Source: JAAZLS01 sp964585925
GTDB lineage: Bacteria > Bacillota > Dethiobacteria > DTU022
DNA: 61,394 nt
NCBI GenBank assembly: GCA_964585925.1
Contig: CAZPFS010000010.1
Coordinates: 1 to 61,394, forward strand
Direction: 5' to 3'
Shown here: positions 16,962-25,382 of the stretch, piece after piece
How the letters are laid out: each line of letters begins with the position of its first letter
How positions within the stretch are numbered: the stretch's first letter is position 1
Translations under genes and position numbers: made by a program
Notes under the pieces: model-generated
Seen by the model: only the letters and a program-made list of their open reading frames with translations
Told to the model about the DNA's origin: nothing
The model's database searches: none

Positions 16962-18169
16962 AAACAGAGAATTTGCTGAAGGCTTTTGGAGAGATCGATG
17001 ACGAGCACATCAAGGAGGCATGGTTTTTCCGCAAAGGCTGGCCCTGGAGGCGCATCCTGCCCATCGCCGCCTCCCTGATTTTAGTTGCAGGCGCCTTATT
17101 CACCCTTGACAGGGCTTCCCGGGAAACCTCCCTTCCAGCAGACCTTGATCTGCCTCTGCTGCAACTGGATTTTGAGGTGGGCGGCATGGGCTTTGAGGGC
17201 TACATGGCTTACCATATAACCGATCTGGTGAATAATAATCCCTGGCGTGAGGAGATGGCGCCGACTGCTCTGCCGGTTTACGAAGGCCCGGGCTACTGGG
17301 CTGATTCCGGCCGGAAAACCGAAATTGATCTGGAGGCGATGCAGGCTTGGGCCCTGGAGCTGGCCGGCCGGTTGGGCCTTGGAGAAAATGAACTTACAGT
17401 CAGTGATAACCGCCCCACCGAGGAGGAGATGGCGGCGATCGCTGAAAAGTATGCGGCGATAGGAGAAGAGCCGCCTCCTGAAAGTTTTTTCGAGCCGACC
17501 GAGGTAGTTCTTAGGGGGGGCGGGATCAAACTTACCGTGGACGCCCGCTTTGAGGCCCGGATCTTCTTCGATCCGGCAATTCCTTTGCCCGCTGAATACA
17601 ACTTTACCCACCATGCAAACTACGAGGATACAAAGGCCGCAGCAAAATACCTCCTGGAGCGGTACCGCGGCCTGCTGGGGATGAAAGAGCCGGTGATTAA
17701 TATCTGTGGCGGCGATTACGACATCTACGATCGGCAGAACCACAGAATTGAATTTTACGAGGGCGCGGGGAGCTTGGAAGAGCAGATCGTGAGCTATAAT
17801 TTCTGTCCGGCATATTTTTGCTGCGATGACAATGGTGAACTTTTCATAGCCGGTATCTCTGCCGATCTCCAGGCTCACAAGTTGGGGGATTACCCGCTGA
17901 TCACTGTTGCCGAGGCCGAGGATCTTTTAGGGGGGGGTCACTTTCTGACCACGGTCCCCGACGATTTTCCGGGTTTGAAATATGTGCGTCGGGTGGAGTT
18001 GATCTACCGCCGCGGCTGGGAAGCCACCCTGCTTCCCTATTATCGTTTCTACGTGGAACTCCCCGAGATGGCGAATGGGGGGCGCAAAACCTTCGGCGCC
18101 TACTATGTGCCGGCGGTGGAAGAACGGTACATTGAAAATATGCCGCTCTGGGATGGTAGTTTTAATTGA
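16958..18169 (+). CDS. Probable membrane-bound sigma-factor regulator
   Basis: A 403-residue protein with a short cytoplasmic N-terminus (about 35 residues), one membrane segment (RILPIAASLILVAGALFTL) and a large acidic extracellular domain without recognised motifs. It overlaps the sigma gene by 4 bases, which is the main reason to propose an anti-sigma or signal-sensing role. No zinc-finger anti-sigma HxxxCxxC motif is visible in the N-terminus, so the mode of sigma binding is unclear. Confidence 0.7.
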   Translation: MKTENLLKAFGEIDDEHIKEAWFFRKGWPWRRILPIAASLILVAGALFTLDRASRETSLPADLDLPLLQLDFEVGGMGFEGYMAYHITDLVNNNPWREEMAPTALPVYEGPGYWADSGRKTEIDLEAMQAWALELAGRLGLGENELTVSDNRPTEEEMAAIAEKYAAIGEEPPPESFFEPTEVVLRGGGIKLTVDARFEARIFFDPAIPLPAEYNFTHHANYEDTKAAAKYLLERYRGLLGMKEPVINICGGDYDIYDRQNHRIEFYEGAGSLEEQIVSYNFCPAYFCCDDNGELFIAGISADLQAHKLGDYPLITVAEAEDLLGGGHFLTTVPDDFPGLKYVRRVELIYRRGWEATLLPYYRFYVELPEMANGGRKTFGAYYVPAVEERYIENMPLWDGSFN

Positions 18170-18563
18170 ACTGGGGGCAGATAATGTAACCCGGAACAGA
18201 TTGTCCATAGTTTTTTAACCATGAACTTTTGGTGTTTTTACCGGCGATGATGAACAGTATCCCGATAAGGGCCAAAGGCAGTGATAGGATAATCAAGGTA
18301 ACAGGCCGGCGAAAAAACAGGGCAAACACTATGCTTATAACTATAAATATAACACCGTTTATGGCCGGCCTTTTCCATGAAAGCACCAACACAATAATTA
18401 ATAAAAAATTTGGAATGAGATGTATTACAAAACCCAGCACTTTTTCCAGTAGCGGCTTTTCAACCTCGACTGCGTCCAACGCAAATAAAGCTAAAAAAAT
18501 TATATAGGCTGCTGCCAAAGCCCTGGGCAACCAGATAAACCGGCTGGATTTGGAGTAGTTCAT
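18162..18563 (-). CDS. Small four-helix membrane protein
   Basis: From the ATG preceded by GGAGGTAAAACC the protein has 133 residues (MNYSKSSRFIWLPR). It has about four hydrophobic segments: ALAAAYIIFLALFAL, FLLIIVLVLSW, GVIFIVISIVFALFF and LIILSLPLALIGILFII. I recognise no functional family with confidence. It converges on the sigma regulator gene, overlapping its last 8 bases, so it is transcribed separately. Confidence 0.7.
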   Translation of the reverse strand: MNYSKSSRFIWLPRALAAAYIIFLALFALDAVEVEKPLLEKVLGFVIHLIPNFLLIIVLVLSWKRPAINGVIFIVISIVFALFFRRPVTLIILSLPLALIGILFIIAGKNTKSSWLKNYGQSVPGYIICPQFN

Positions 18564-18665
18564 GGTTTTACCTCCAAAAGCTCTCAGCACCAACAACCAG
18601 TTTTCAAAACAGTGTTACCATAATTAAACTGTTTTCAAAGAACTAAACCGGCTACAGGATTTTTA

Positions 18666-19556
18666 CTAAAATCCTCTTTCCTGCATCCGATCCTCTTCCC
18701 CCAGGGTGGACATTTCCAGCCCTTTCATCGCTTCACCCAGCCCGCGGGAGACCTCGGCCAAAACTCCGGGATCATCATAGTGGCGGGCGGCTTTTACAAT
18801 CGCCTCCGCCCGTGGTCGGGGATCGGCGGACTTGAAGATGCCCGAGCCCACAAAGATGCCGTCGGAACCGAGTTGCATCATCAGCGCCGCATCGGCCGGG
18901 GTGGCGATACCGCCTGCCGCCAGATTGGGCACGGGCAAGCGTCCTTCGGCTTTGACCTGCTTCAACAATTCCAGCGGCGCCTTCAGTTCCCGGGCCAGCA
19001 CCGAAAGTTCTTCATCGGGGGTGTTTACCGCCAGTCGGATCTGTTCCATCACCCGGCGCATGTGACGTACCGCTTCCACCACGTTGCCGGTGCCCGGCTC
19101 GCCCTTGGTGCGGATCATGGCCGCTCCTTCCGATACCCGGCGCAGGGCTTCCCCCAGGTCCCGGGCCCCGCACACAAAGGGTACCGTGAACAGATGTTTG
19201 TTTATATGGTACTGCTCGTCCGCCGGGGTGAGGACCTCGCTTTCGTCCACATAATCAACACCCAGTTCCTGAATCACCTGGGCTTCTACAAAATGGCCGA
19301 TCCGCACTTTGGCCATGACCGGGATGGACACGGAATCGATAATCTTCAGGATTATTTCCGGATCAGCCATCCGGGCTACTCCCCCGGCAGCCCTGATGTC
19401 GGCCGGAACCCTTTCCAGGGCCATTACCGCTACCGCCCCGGAGGCTTCAGCTATTTTGGCCTGGTCCGGAGTGGTTACATCCATAATCACGCCGCCTTTG
19501 AACAGCCAGGACGGCCCTGATTTACCGCATACACTGTTTTTTTTCTTCATCGACAA
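18666..19556 (-). CDS. pdxS: Pyridoxal 5'-phosphate synthase, synthase subunit
   Basis: Builds PLP from ribose 5-phosphate, glyceraldehyde 3-phosphate and ammonia. The 296-residue TIM barrel contains FKGGVIMDVTTPDQAKIAE, VMAKVRIGHFVEAQ with the active-site Lys, DYVDESEVL and MIRTKGEPGTGNV. Start is TTG 19556 or ATG 19550, with AAGGAGG upstream. The glutaminase partner pdxT is not next to it, although the two are adjacent in many Firmicutes. It lies 67 bases downstream of hisF on the same strand. Confidence 0.96.
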   Translation of the reverse strand: MSMKKKNSVCGKSGPSWLFKGGVIMDVTTPDQAKIAEASGAVAVMALERVPADIRAAGGVARMADPEIILKIIDSVSIPVMAKVRIGHFVEAQVIQELGVDYVDESEVLTPADEQYHINKHLFTVPFVCGARDLGEALRRVSEGAAMIRTKGEPGTGNVVEAVRHMRRVMEQIRLAVNTPDEELSVLARELKAPLELLKQVKAEGRLPVPNLAAGGIATPADAALMMQLGSDGIFVGSGIFKSADPRPRAEAIVKAARHYDDPGVLAEVSRGLGEAMKGLEMSTLGEEDRMQERGF

Positions 19557-19623
19557 ACCTGCCTCCTTGTAGGATATGTACTAAATACCAGGATATATGA
19601 AATATGCAACCATCAAACCTTGC

Positions 19624-20394
19624 CTAAAGGCTCACCGGCAGGCCCTGTTCTGCCAGGTAGCGCTTGAGACTTGCCACGGTATAGTCCCCGTAATGAAGCA
19701 GGGAAGCGACCAGAACTGCCTGTGCCTTGCCGGTGGTCAGTGCCTCCGCCAGATGCTCCGGGGAACCTGCCCCGCCGGAAGCAATCACCGGTACAGGCAC
19801 CGCATCGGCAACCGCTGCCAGCAATTCCAGATCATAGCCGCTTTGGGTTCCATCGGAATCTATGGAGGTCAGCAGAATTTCGCCTGCTCCCCTTTGTACC
19901 GCCTCAACACACCATGATACTGCATCCCGCCCGGTAGGCCGGCTTCCGCTTCCAACATATACCTCCCAGGTGGGAGCCCTATTGGAAGAAGGGGATCGCA
20001 GGGCATCTACCGCGGCTACTATCCGCCGGCCTCCAAAACGTTTGGCCGCGGAATCGATCAGCTGGGGGTTTTCCAGGGCGGCAGTGTTAACGGCTACTTT
20101 GTCTACCCCTTGCTGGAAGAACGCGTGCATCGATTCCAGGGAACGGATCCCCCCTCCGGAGATGACCGGTACATTTACCTGTCTGACTATTTCCCGGATA
20201 ACCTCCAGGGTCGCCCGGCAGCCTTCCGGGGAGGTGGATATATTGAGCATCACCAACGCGTCCGCGCCGTCCCCGGCGTACCGGACTGCCTTTTCAACGG
20301 CATTTCCTGCGTTTTTGAGATTGAGAAACTTTACCCCTTTTACCAGCCGGCCGTCTTTCAAATCCAGGCAGGGGATAATTTTTTTAAAGGTCAT
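19624..20394 (-). CDS. hisF: HisF-type imidazole glycerol phosphate synthase cyclase subunit
   Basis: A 256-residue (beta/alpha)8 protein of the HisF family. The start IIPCLDLKDGRLVKG carries the first catalytic Asp, AAVDA the second, and the second phosphate site is GGAGSPEH. The family segment FLDITAS reads MLNISTS here, so a highly conserved Asp is Asn. NGGRKPTG is altered to GSGSRPTG and MDRDGT to IDSDGT. No other early his genes are adjacent, and hisC nearby is on the other strand. It may be a divergent genuine HisF or a paralogue with another ammonia-using role. Confidence 0.8.
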   Translation of the reverse strand: MTFKKIIPCLDLKDGRLVKGVKFLNLKNAGNAVEKAVRYAGDGADALVMLNISTSPEGCRATLEVIREIVRQVNVPVISGGGIRSLESMHAFFQQGVDKVAVNTAALENPQLIDSAAKRFGGRRIVAAVDALRSPSSNRAPTWEVYVGSGSRPTGRDAVSWCVEAVQRGAGEILLTSIDSDGTQSGYDLELLAAVADAVPVPVIASGGAGSPEHLAEALTTGKAQAVLVASLLHYGDYTVASLKRYLAEQGLPVSL

Positions 20395-20502
20395 GACAGT
20401 TCGCCTGCTTGAATTATTTTCAAATTAATCTTAGCAGAATTATTCAGCCGGCGCAAGCATTCACTGGCCCTTATGCGGTCGGTTGGCCCATGGGGAAAGA
20501 GG

Positions 20503-21330
20503 TTATTCCTGAGGCTGATACCCTGGTTTGGGGGCGGGGTTGGATTTGGGTTTAGGGTTAGGGATTTGCGCCCCGCTATGGGGATCAATTGTAAAGTCCT
20601 GATGATAGATTAACTTGGAAATGGGAACTATTGAGTAACCGTGTTTCTGATAAAAGCTGATAATATCCGGCAAGGCATCGGCGGTATAAAGACCGTTATT
20701 GTGAAACAGGATTATGGCTCCTTTGTGCGCCCGCTGGTTGACCCGCTGTGTTATTTCTTCCCGGGTCAGGTTCTGCCAGTCCAAGGAATCGATGCTCCAT
20801 TGGATGGTGCTGTAGCCGAGTTCCTCGGCAGCGGTAATTACCTGGTTGCTGTACTCCCCGAACGGGGCCCGGAACAAGGTAGGGCGCTCACCGGTAATCT
20901 GCTCGATCATCTGCTCGATTTTTAATAGTTCGTCTTTGATCTGTTCCTCGGCCATGCTTCCCAGGTGGGGATGACTGAAAGTATGATTGCCTATTTCATG
21001 GCCTCTTTCTGCAATAAGTTTCACATATTGAGGATACTCCTCCACCCAAAAACCGGTTAAAAAAAAGGTGGTTTTTATGGAGTGTTGATCCAGTATATCA
21101 AGTATGAGTTCAGTCCTTTCCGCTCCCCAGCTGGCATCAAAAGAAAAGGCCACTTGTTTTTCCGGTGTATCCACATAATAGATCGGCACCAGGCGCCTGG
21201 CTTGGGCCATGGCGCCGATCAGCCTCTGTGGCAGTTTCAGGAGGGGGGTCAATACCAGCAGGGCCAGTGCCAGCCCCAGTAAAAGCAGATAGATGAATTT
21301 TCGGCGATTTAAAAGAATCGTTACAAACAA
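20503..21330 (-). CDS. Polysaccharide deacetylase, PdaB-like
   Basis: A membrane-anchored NodB-family deacetylase, 275 residues from TTG 21330 (GGGGGAG upstream). One N-terminal membrane segment, FIYLLLLGLALALLVL, is followed by the NodB domain. In place of TFDDGP it has SFDASWGAERT, the form typical of sporulation PdaB proteins. The metal ligands GNHTFSHPHLG and the RAPFGEYS motif are present. The C-terminus is a Pro/Lys/Asn-rich tail after PHSGAQIPNP, encoded by a GGGTTT/GGGTTA-like DNA tract. Its role is probably in the spore or cell wall. Confidence 0.88.
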   Translation of the reverse strand: MFVTILLNRRKFIYLLLLGLALALLVLTPLLKLPQRLIGAMAQARRLVPIYYVDTPEKQVAFSFDASWGAERTELILDILDQHSIKTTFFLTGFWVEEYPQYVKLIAERGHEIGNHTFSHPHLGSMAEEQIKDELLKIEQMIEQITGERPTLFRAPFGEYSNQVITAAEELGYSTIQWSIDSLDWQNLTREEITQRVNQRAHKGAIILFHNNGLYTADALPDIISFYQKHGYSIVPISKLIYHQDFTIDPHSGAQIPNPKPKSNPAPKPGYQPQE

Positions 21331-21363
21331 CCGGCTCCCCCCTGTCGGCAAATTACAGCCCTG

Positions 21364-21392
21364 TTTAACATATATTCAACTTGAGATATAAT
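21364..21392 (+). promoter_or_regulatory. Candidate hisC promoter
   Basis: TTTAAC (21364-21369), 17 bases, TATAAT (21387-21392). The -10 is perfect and the -35 is weak. It lies in the divergent gap between the deacetylase and hisC. Confidence 0.4.
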
Positions 21393-21477
21393 AATGAACA
21401 AAAGTCGGTAAAAGAATTGGAATAAATAGGGAATCGGCCTAAAAAGTAAATTATTGCCGGGAAAGTCGGTGTTTAAC

Positions 21478-22608
21478 ATGCCTGATGGGTACCAGTACCC
21501 CGAGTTGAGATTGTGTTTGCAGCAGATAAAGCCATATATACCGGGGAAACCGGTGGAAGAGGTGGAACGGGAGCTGGGGATAACCGGAGCGATCAAACTG
21601 GCATCCAATGAAAATCCTCTGGGGGCGTCACCTCTTGCTCTTGAATCCATGCAGCGCCATATTCATGGTATCCACTACTATCCCGACGGCAGCGGCCATT
21701 ATTTGAAACAGGCCCTGGCGAACAAGCTGGGGGTCGAAAAAGAACAAGTAGTTCTCGGCAATGGTTCCGACGAACTGTTGAGCCTTTTGGCGCAAGCTTA
21801 CCTGAATCCGGGTGAGGAAGCGATAGCGGTTTATCCCACCTTTTCCGAATATGAATTTGCAGTGCGCAAAGCCGGGGGGGCCGTGAAACACATTCCACTG
21901 GAAAAGGAAACCTTTGAGTACAATTTGGAAACGATTCTTTCCCGGTTGACGGATCGAACCCGTCTGGTGTTTATCTGCAGCCCCAACAATCCCACCGGCA
22001 CGGTTGTGGGTCGGCAGAAGATGTTGAGATTTGTGGAGCATCTGCCGCCCCGCCTTCTGGCAGTGCTGGATGAGGCTTACATAGAATATGCCGACGATCC
22101 GGACCACGAAGGCAGTCTTGATTTTATACGCCGGCAACTGCCGGTGATTGTATTGCGGACCTTCTCCAAAATATATGGGCTGGCCGGGCTCAGGATCGGT
22201 TATGCCATCGCTCCGGAAAAAATCGCCTCCGATCTGAACCGGATTCGGGAGCCGTTCAATGTGAATTTGTTGGCCCAGGCGGCAGCGCTGGCGGCACTCA
22301 ATGATAAACAGCACCTGCAAAGCAGCCGGAGCCTGGTACAGGCGGGAAAACAGCAGCTTGTCCGGGGGCTGGGGGAGATGGGCTTCGCTCCGGTGCCCAC
22401 ACAGGCCAATTTTTTATTTGTGGATGTTAAAGTTGATTCTCGAAAAGTTTTTGAGGGGTTGTTGAGGCTTGGGGTTATAATTCGCAGCGGAGATATATTC
22501 GGCTTTCCCACCTTTATTCGGGTAACCGTGGGCACCGAGGAGCAGAACCGGCGTTTCCTGGAGGCTCTGGCCAAAGTTCTGAAGGGATTGAGCCGAAGTT
22601 ATGGATGA
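21478..22608 (+). CDS. hisC: Histidinol-phosphate aminotransferase
   Basis: A PLP-dependent class I/II aminotransferase of histidine synthesis, 376 residues from ATG 21478; TTG 21454 would add eight residues. Family marks in order are LASNENPLG, LGNGSDELL, CSPNNPTGTV, VLDEAYIEYA and the PLP-lysine segment RTFSKIYGLAGLRIGY. The C-terminal substrate segment includes GVIIRSG. It is monocistronic as far as can be seen, with a 230-base gap to argF. Confidence 0.94.
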   Translation: MPDGYQYPELRLCLQQIKPYIPGKPVEEVERELGITGAIKLASNENPLGASPLALESMQRHIHGIHYYPDGSGHYLKQALANKLGVEKEQVVLGNGSDELLSLLAQAYLNPGEEAIAVYPTFSEYEFAVRKAGGAVKHIPLEKETFEYNLETILSRLTDRTRLVFICSPNNPTGTVVGRQKMLRFVEHLPPRLLAVLDEAYIEYADDPDHEGSLDFIRRQLPVIVLRTFSKIYGLAGLRIGYAIAPEKIASDLNRIREPFNVNLLAQAAALAALNDKQHLQSSRSLVQAGKQQLVRGLGEMGFAPVPTQANFLFVDVKVDSRKVFEGLLRLGVIIRSGDIFGFPTFIRVTVGTEEQNRRFLEALAKVLKGLSRSYG

Positions 22609-22841
22609 CCGATCCAGCGGTAGATGATGTTGTCTGAAAGGGTGCCCGTGTTAGCAAGTTTACATTTGCGGTCTTTTTTTTAAAACTGCTGAACTAATCA
22701 TTCCAGCATGAGAGGAATATCTGGGATTTTGTCTAAATTTAACCTGATAGTTTCCGGATGCCACGGGGACAGGCCTGCGGTTCGGATCAGTATAATCCAA
22801 AGAATGCAGAGAGAAAATATTTTTGCAGGGGGAAGCTGGAG

Positions 22842-23771
22842 ATGACAGTACAAATGAAGGGCAAGCACATTCTGTCCATACACGATCTGTCCGGAGAAGA
22901 GGTCCGGCATATATTGGATACAGCAGAGTCCATAAAAAGAAGGCATCTGCTGGGGGAAAAGGTTCAGTTGCTGCCCGGGAAAACGCTGGGTATGATTTTT
23001 CAGAAGAGCTCAACCCGCACCCGGATATCTTTTGAGGTGGCTATGTGGCAACTGGGAGGTTATGCTCTATATTTGAATGCCGGCGACCTGCAGTTGAAAC
23101 GGGGGGAAACTGTTGCCGATACCGCCCGGGTTTTAAGCCGATTTGTAGACGGGGTGGTCATACGCACCTATTCTCAACAGGAAGTGGCTGAACTGGCCGC
23201 CTGCGCTGCCATCCCGGTGATCAACGGTCTTACCGATCTACTGCATCCCTGTCAGGTGCTTTCCGATCTGTTGACCATCAAAGAAAAATTGGGCAGCCTG
23301 GGCGGAGTTTCGCTGCTTTATATGGGTGACGGGAACAACGTGGCCCATTCGCTCATGTTTGGAGGGGCCAAAACGGGACTCAATATTACGATCTGCACTC
23401 CCGAAGGGCGGGAACCAAATAATGAAATTGTTCGCCAGGCCCGGAAAGATGCGTTGGCTACCGGGGCGGAAATAAAGGTGTGTACCGATCCCGGCCCGGT
23501 GCTGAAGAGGGCCCGGCTGATTTATACCGATACCTGGACCAGCATGGGCCAGGAGGGACAACTCCTTGACAAAGAAACCTTCAGTCGCTATCAGGTTAAT
23601 CGGGATCTGCTGGCCAGAGCCCGGCCGGATGTACTGGTAATGCACTGTTTGCCGGCTCACCGGGGGGAAGAGATTACCGATGAGGTGATGGACGGGCCGC
23701 ACTCGATCGTATTTGATCAGGCTGAAAACCGCCTTCATCTCCAAAAAGCGCTGTTATCGCTGGTGATATAG
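22842..23771 (+). CDS. argF: Ornithine carbamoyltransferase
   Basis: Transfers the carbamoyl group between carbamoyl phosphate and ornithine. The 309 residues from ATG 22842 hold the carbamoyl phosphate loop SSTRTR (about 56-61), HPCQ (about 135), the ornithine-side motif MGQEGQ and HCLPAHRGEE (about 268). The length and motifs fit OTC and not the longer knotted YgeW proteins. It heads a run with a GTPase, a YgeY-like hydrolase and dihydropyrimidinase, so it may work in the catabolic direction, but the sequence cannot show this. Confidence 0.93.
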   Translation: MTVQMKGKHILSIHDLSGEEVRHILDTAESIKRRHLLGEKVQLLPGKTLGMIFQKSSTRTRISFEVAMWQLGGYALYLNAGDLQLKRGETVADTARVLSRFVDGVVIRTYSQQEVAELAACAAIPVINGLTDLLHPCQVLSDLLTIKEKLGSLGGVSLLYMGDGNNVAHSLMFGGAKTGLNITICTPEGREPNNEIVRQARKDALATGAEIKVCTDPGPVLKRARLIYTDTWTSMGQEGQLLDKETFSRYQVNRDLLARARPDVLVMHCLPAHRGEEITDEVMDGPHSIVFDQAENRLHLQKALLSLVI

Positions 23772-23841
23772 GGATCGTGAATTACGGGGACTTCCCCCTG
23801 TACCCAGATTTAACATAATTTAAGTTGCGGAGGTTTTAAAA

Positions 23842-25158
23842 ATGGCAAAAACCAGAGTAATTATCATGGGGGCGGCGGGCCGGGATTTTCACAATTTTAA
23901 TGTCTATTTCCGGGACAATGAAGCCTTCCAGGTGGTGGCCTTTACCGCCACTCAGATCCCCGACATCGAGGGGAGAGTCTACCCGGCCGTTCTGGCCGGC
24001 CGGTTGTATCCTCAGGGAATTCCCATCCATGCCGAAGAAGACCTGAAACAGTTGATCAGGGATTTCAATGTTGACCAGGTGGTATTTGCCTACAGCGACC
24101 TGCCTTACCGCTATGTTATGTCCAAGGCTTCGCAGGTGCTGGCGGCCGGGGCGGACTTTACACTGATGGGTCTCAAGCACACCATGCTGAAATCCGAAAA
24201 GCCTTTAATCGCGGTAACCGCTGTTCGCACCGGGGTGGGAAAAAGCCAGGCTACCCGCAAGGTATGTGACATCCTGGTCCGGCGGGGGTTCAAGGTGGTG
24301 GCGGTTCGCCACCCGATGCCTTACGGGAACCTGGCTGAGCAGACCTGCCAGAGATTTGCCGATTACAGCGATCTTGAACTGCACAAGTGCACCATAGAGG
24401 AGCGGGAAGAGTACGAACCCCATATCGATCGGGGGATTGTGGTATATGCGGGGGTGGACTATGAGCAAATTTTAAGGGCGGCGGAAAAAGAGGCGGACAT
24501 TATTGTCTGGGACGGAGGGAACAATGATTTTTCGTTTTACCATCCCGATCTCTATATTACCTTGGTTGATCCCCACCGCCCGGGCCATGAGCTGGGCTAT
24601 TATCCCGGGGAAACCAATCTCCGCCTGGCCGATGTGGTGATTATCAACAAGGTGGACACCGCCGATCGGGAGGGTATCGCCAGGGTAAGGGAAAACACAG
24701 CCCAAGTGAATCCCCGGGCCAAGATTGTGGAAGCCGCTTCCCCTATTTTTGTGGAAGGCGGCGAGGCGATAACCGGCAAAAAGGTGCTGGTTATCGAAGA
24801 CGGACCGACCCTGACCCACGGGGAAATGGTTTACGGGGCAGGAATAATTGCCGCCCAGAAGCACGGCGCGGCGGAACTGGTTGACGCTAGGCCCTATGCC
24901 GTAGGGACCATAAAGGCCACCTATGAAAAATATCCCTATATCGGAACGCTGCTGCCGGCTATGGGTTATGGGGAAAAGCAGATCCGCGATCTGGAGGAAA
25001 CCATCAACCGCACACCGGTCGACCTGGTGATCATCGCCACCCCGATTGATCTGCGCCGGGTTGTTAAAATCACAAAACCCTGTCTCCGGGTGCGTTATGA
25101 ACTGCAGGAAATCGGTTCCCCCACCTTATCCGATATTCTGGAAAAATGGATCCCGTGA
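23842..25158 (+). CDS. COG2403-type P-loop GTPase (cyclic 2,3-diphosphoglycerate synthetase-like)
   Basis: A 438-residue protein. The Rossmann-like N-terminus RVIIMGAAGRDFHNFNVYF is followed by a P-loop, VRTGVGKSQATRK (about 127-140), then VVWDGG-like IIVWDGGNNDFSF and the guanine-type motif INKVD. This is the family named after archaeal cyclic 2,3-diphosphoglycerate synthetase. In bacteria the true substrate is not established. GGAGG stands 9 bases before the ATG. Its place between a carbamoyltransferase and a ureide hydrolase suggests a role in amino acid or ureide catabolism (inference). Confidence 0.82.
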   Translation: MAKTRVIIMGAAGRDFHNFNVYFRDNEAFQVVAFTATQIPDIEGRVYPAVLAGRLYPQGIPIHAEEDLKQLIRDFNVDQVVFAYSDLPYRYVMSKASQVLAAGADFTLMGLKHTMLKSEKPLIAVTAVRTGVGKSQATRKVCDILVRRGFKVVAVRHPMPYGNLAEQTCQRFADYSDLELHKCTIEEREEYEPHIDRGIVVYAGVDYEQILRAAEKEADIIVWDGGNNDFSFYHPDLYITLVDPHRPGHELGYYPGETNLRLADVVIINKVDTADREGIARVRENTAQVNPRAKIVEAASPIFVEGGEAITGKKVLVIEDGPTLTHGEMVYGAGIIAAQKHGAAELVDARPYAVGTIKATYEKYPYIGTLLPAMGYGEKQIRDLEETINRTPVDLVIIATPIDLRRVVKITKPCLRVRYELQEIGSPTLSDILEKWIP

Positions 25159-25382
25159 ACTCTCTCTTCTGAATGAAAATGCCAAATCCAGGCAAAAAAC
25201 ATTTCCCACCGCACAGGTTTATGGCAGAAGATATAGAATAGTCTTTAAAGATATGAAATTGCTTGGGGAATGGTGTATAGGTGCATCCAAAAAATCCATA
25301 ATCTGGGGGCTATTGTGCCGATCCGGCCGACGGGTCAGTTTTCGGAAGACATAAAAATACAGGAAAGCGAGGGCTTGGGAAT

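Noticed and set aside
20530..20570. Telomere-like GGGTTTAGGGTTAGGG tract
   Set aside because: It is the codon pattern for the Pro/Asn-rich tail of the PdaB-like protein on the minus strand, not a telomere or functional repeat.
22842..23771. Calling the carbamoyltransferase a YgeW-type protein because of the YgeY-like neighbour
   Set aside because: The length (309 residues) and the OTC motifs fit ornithine carbamoyltransferase; YgeW proteins are nearer 400 residues.
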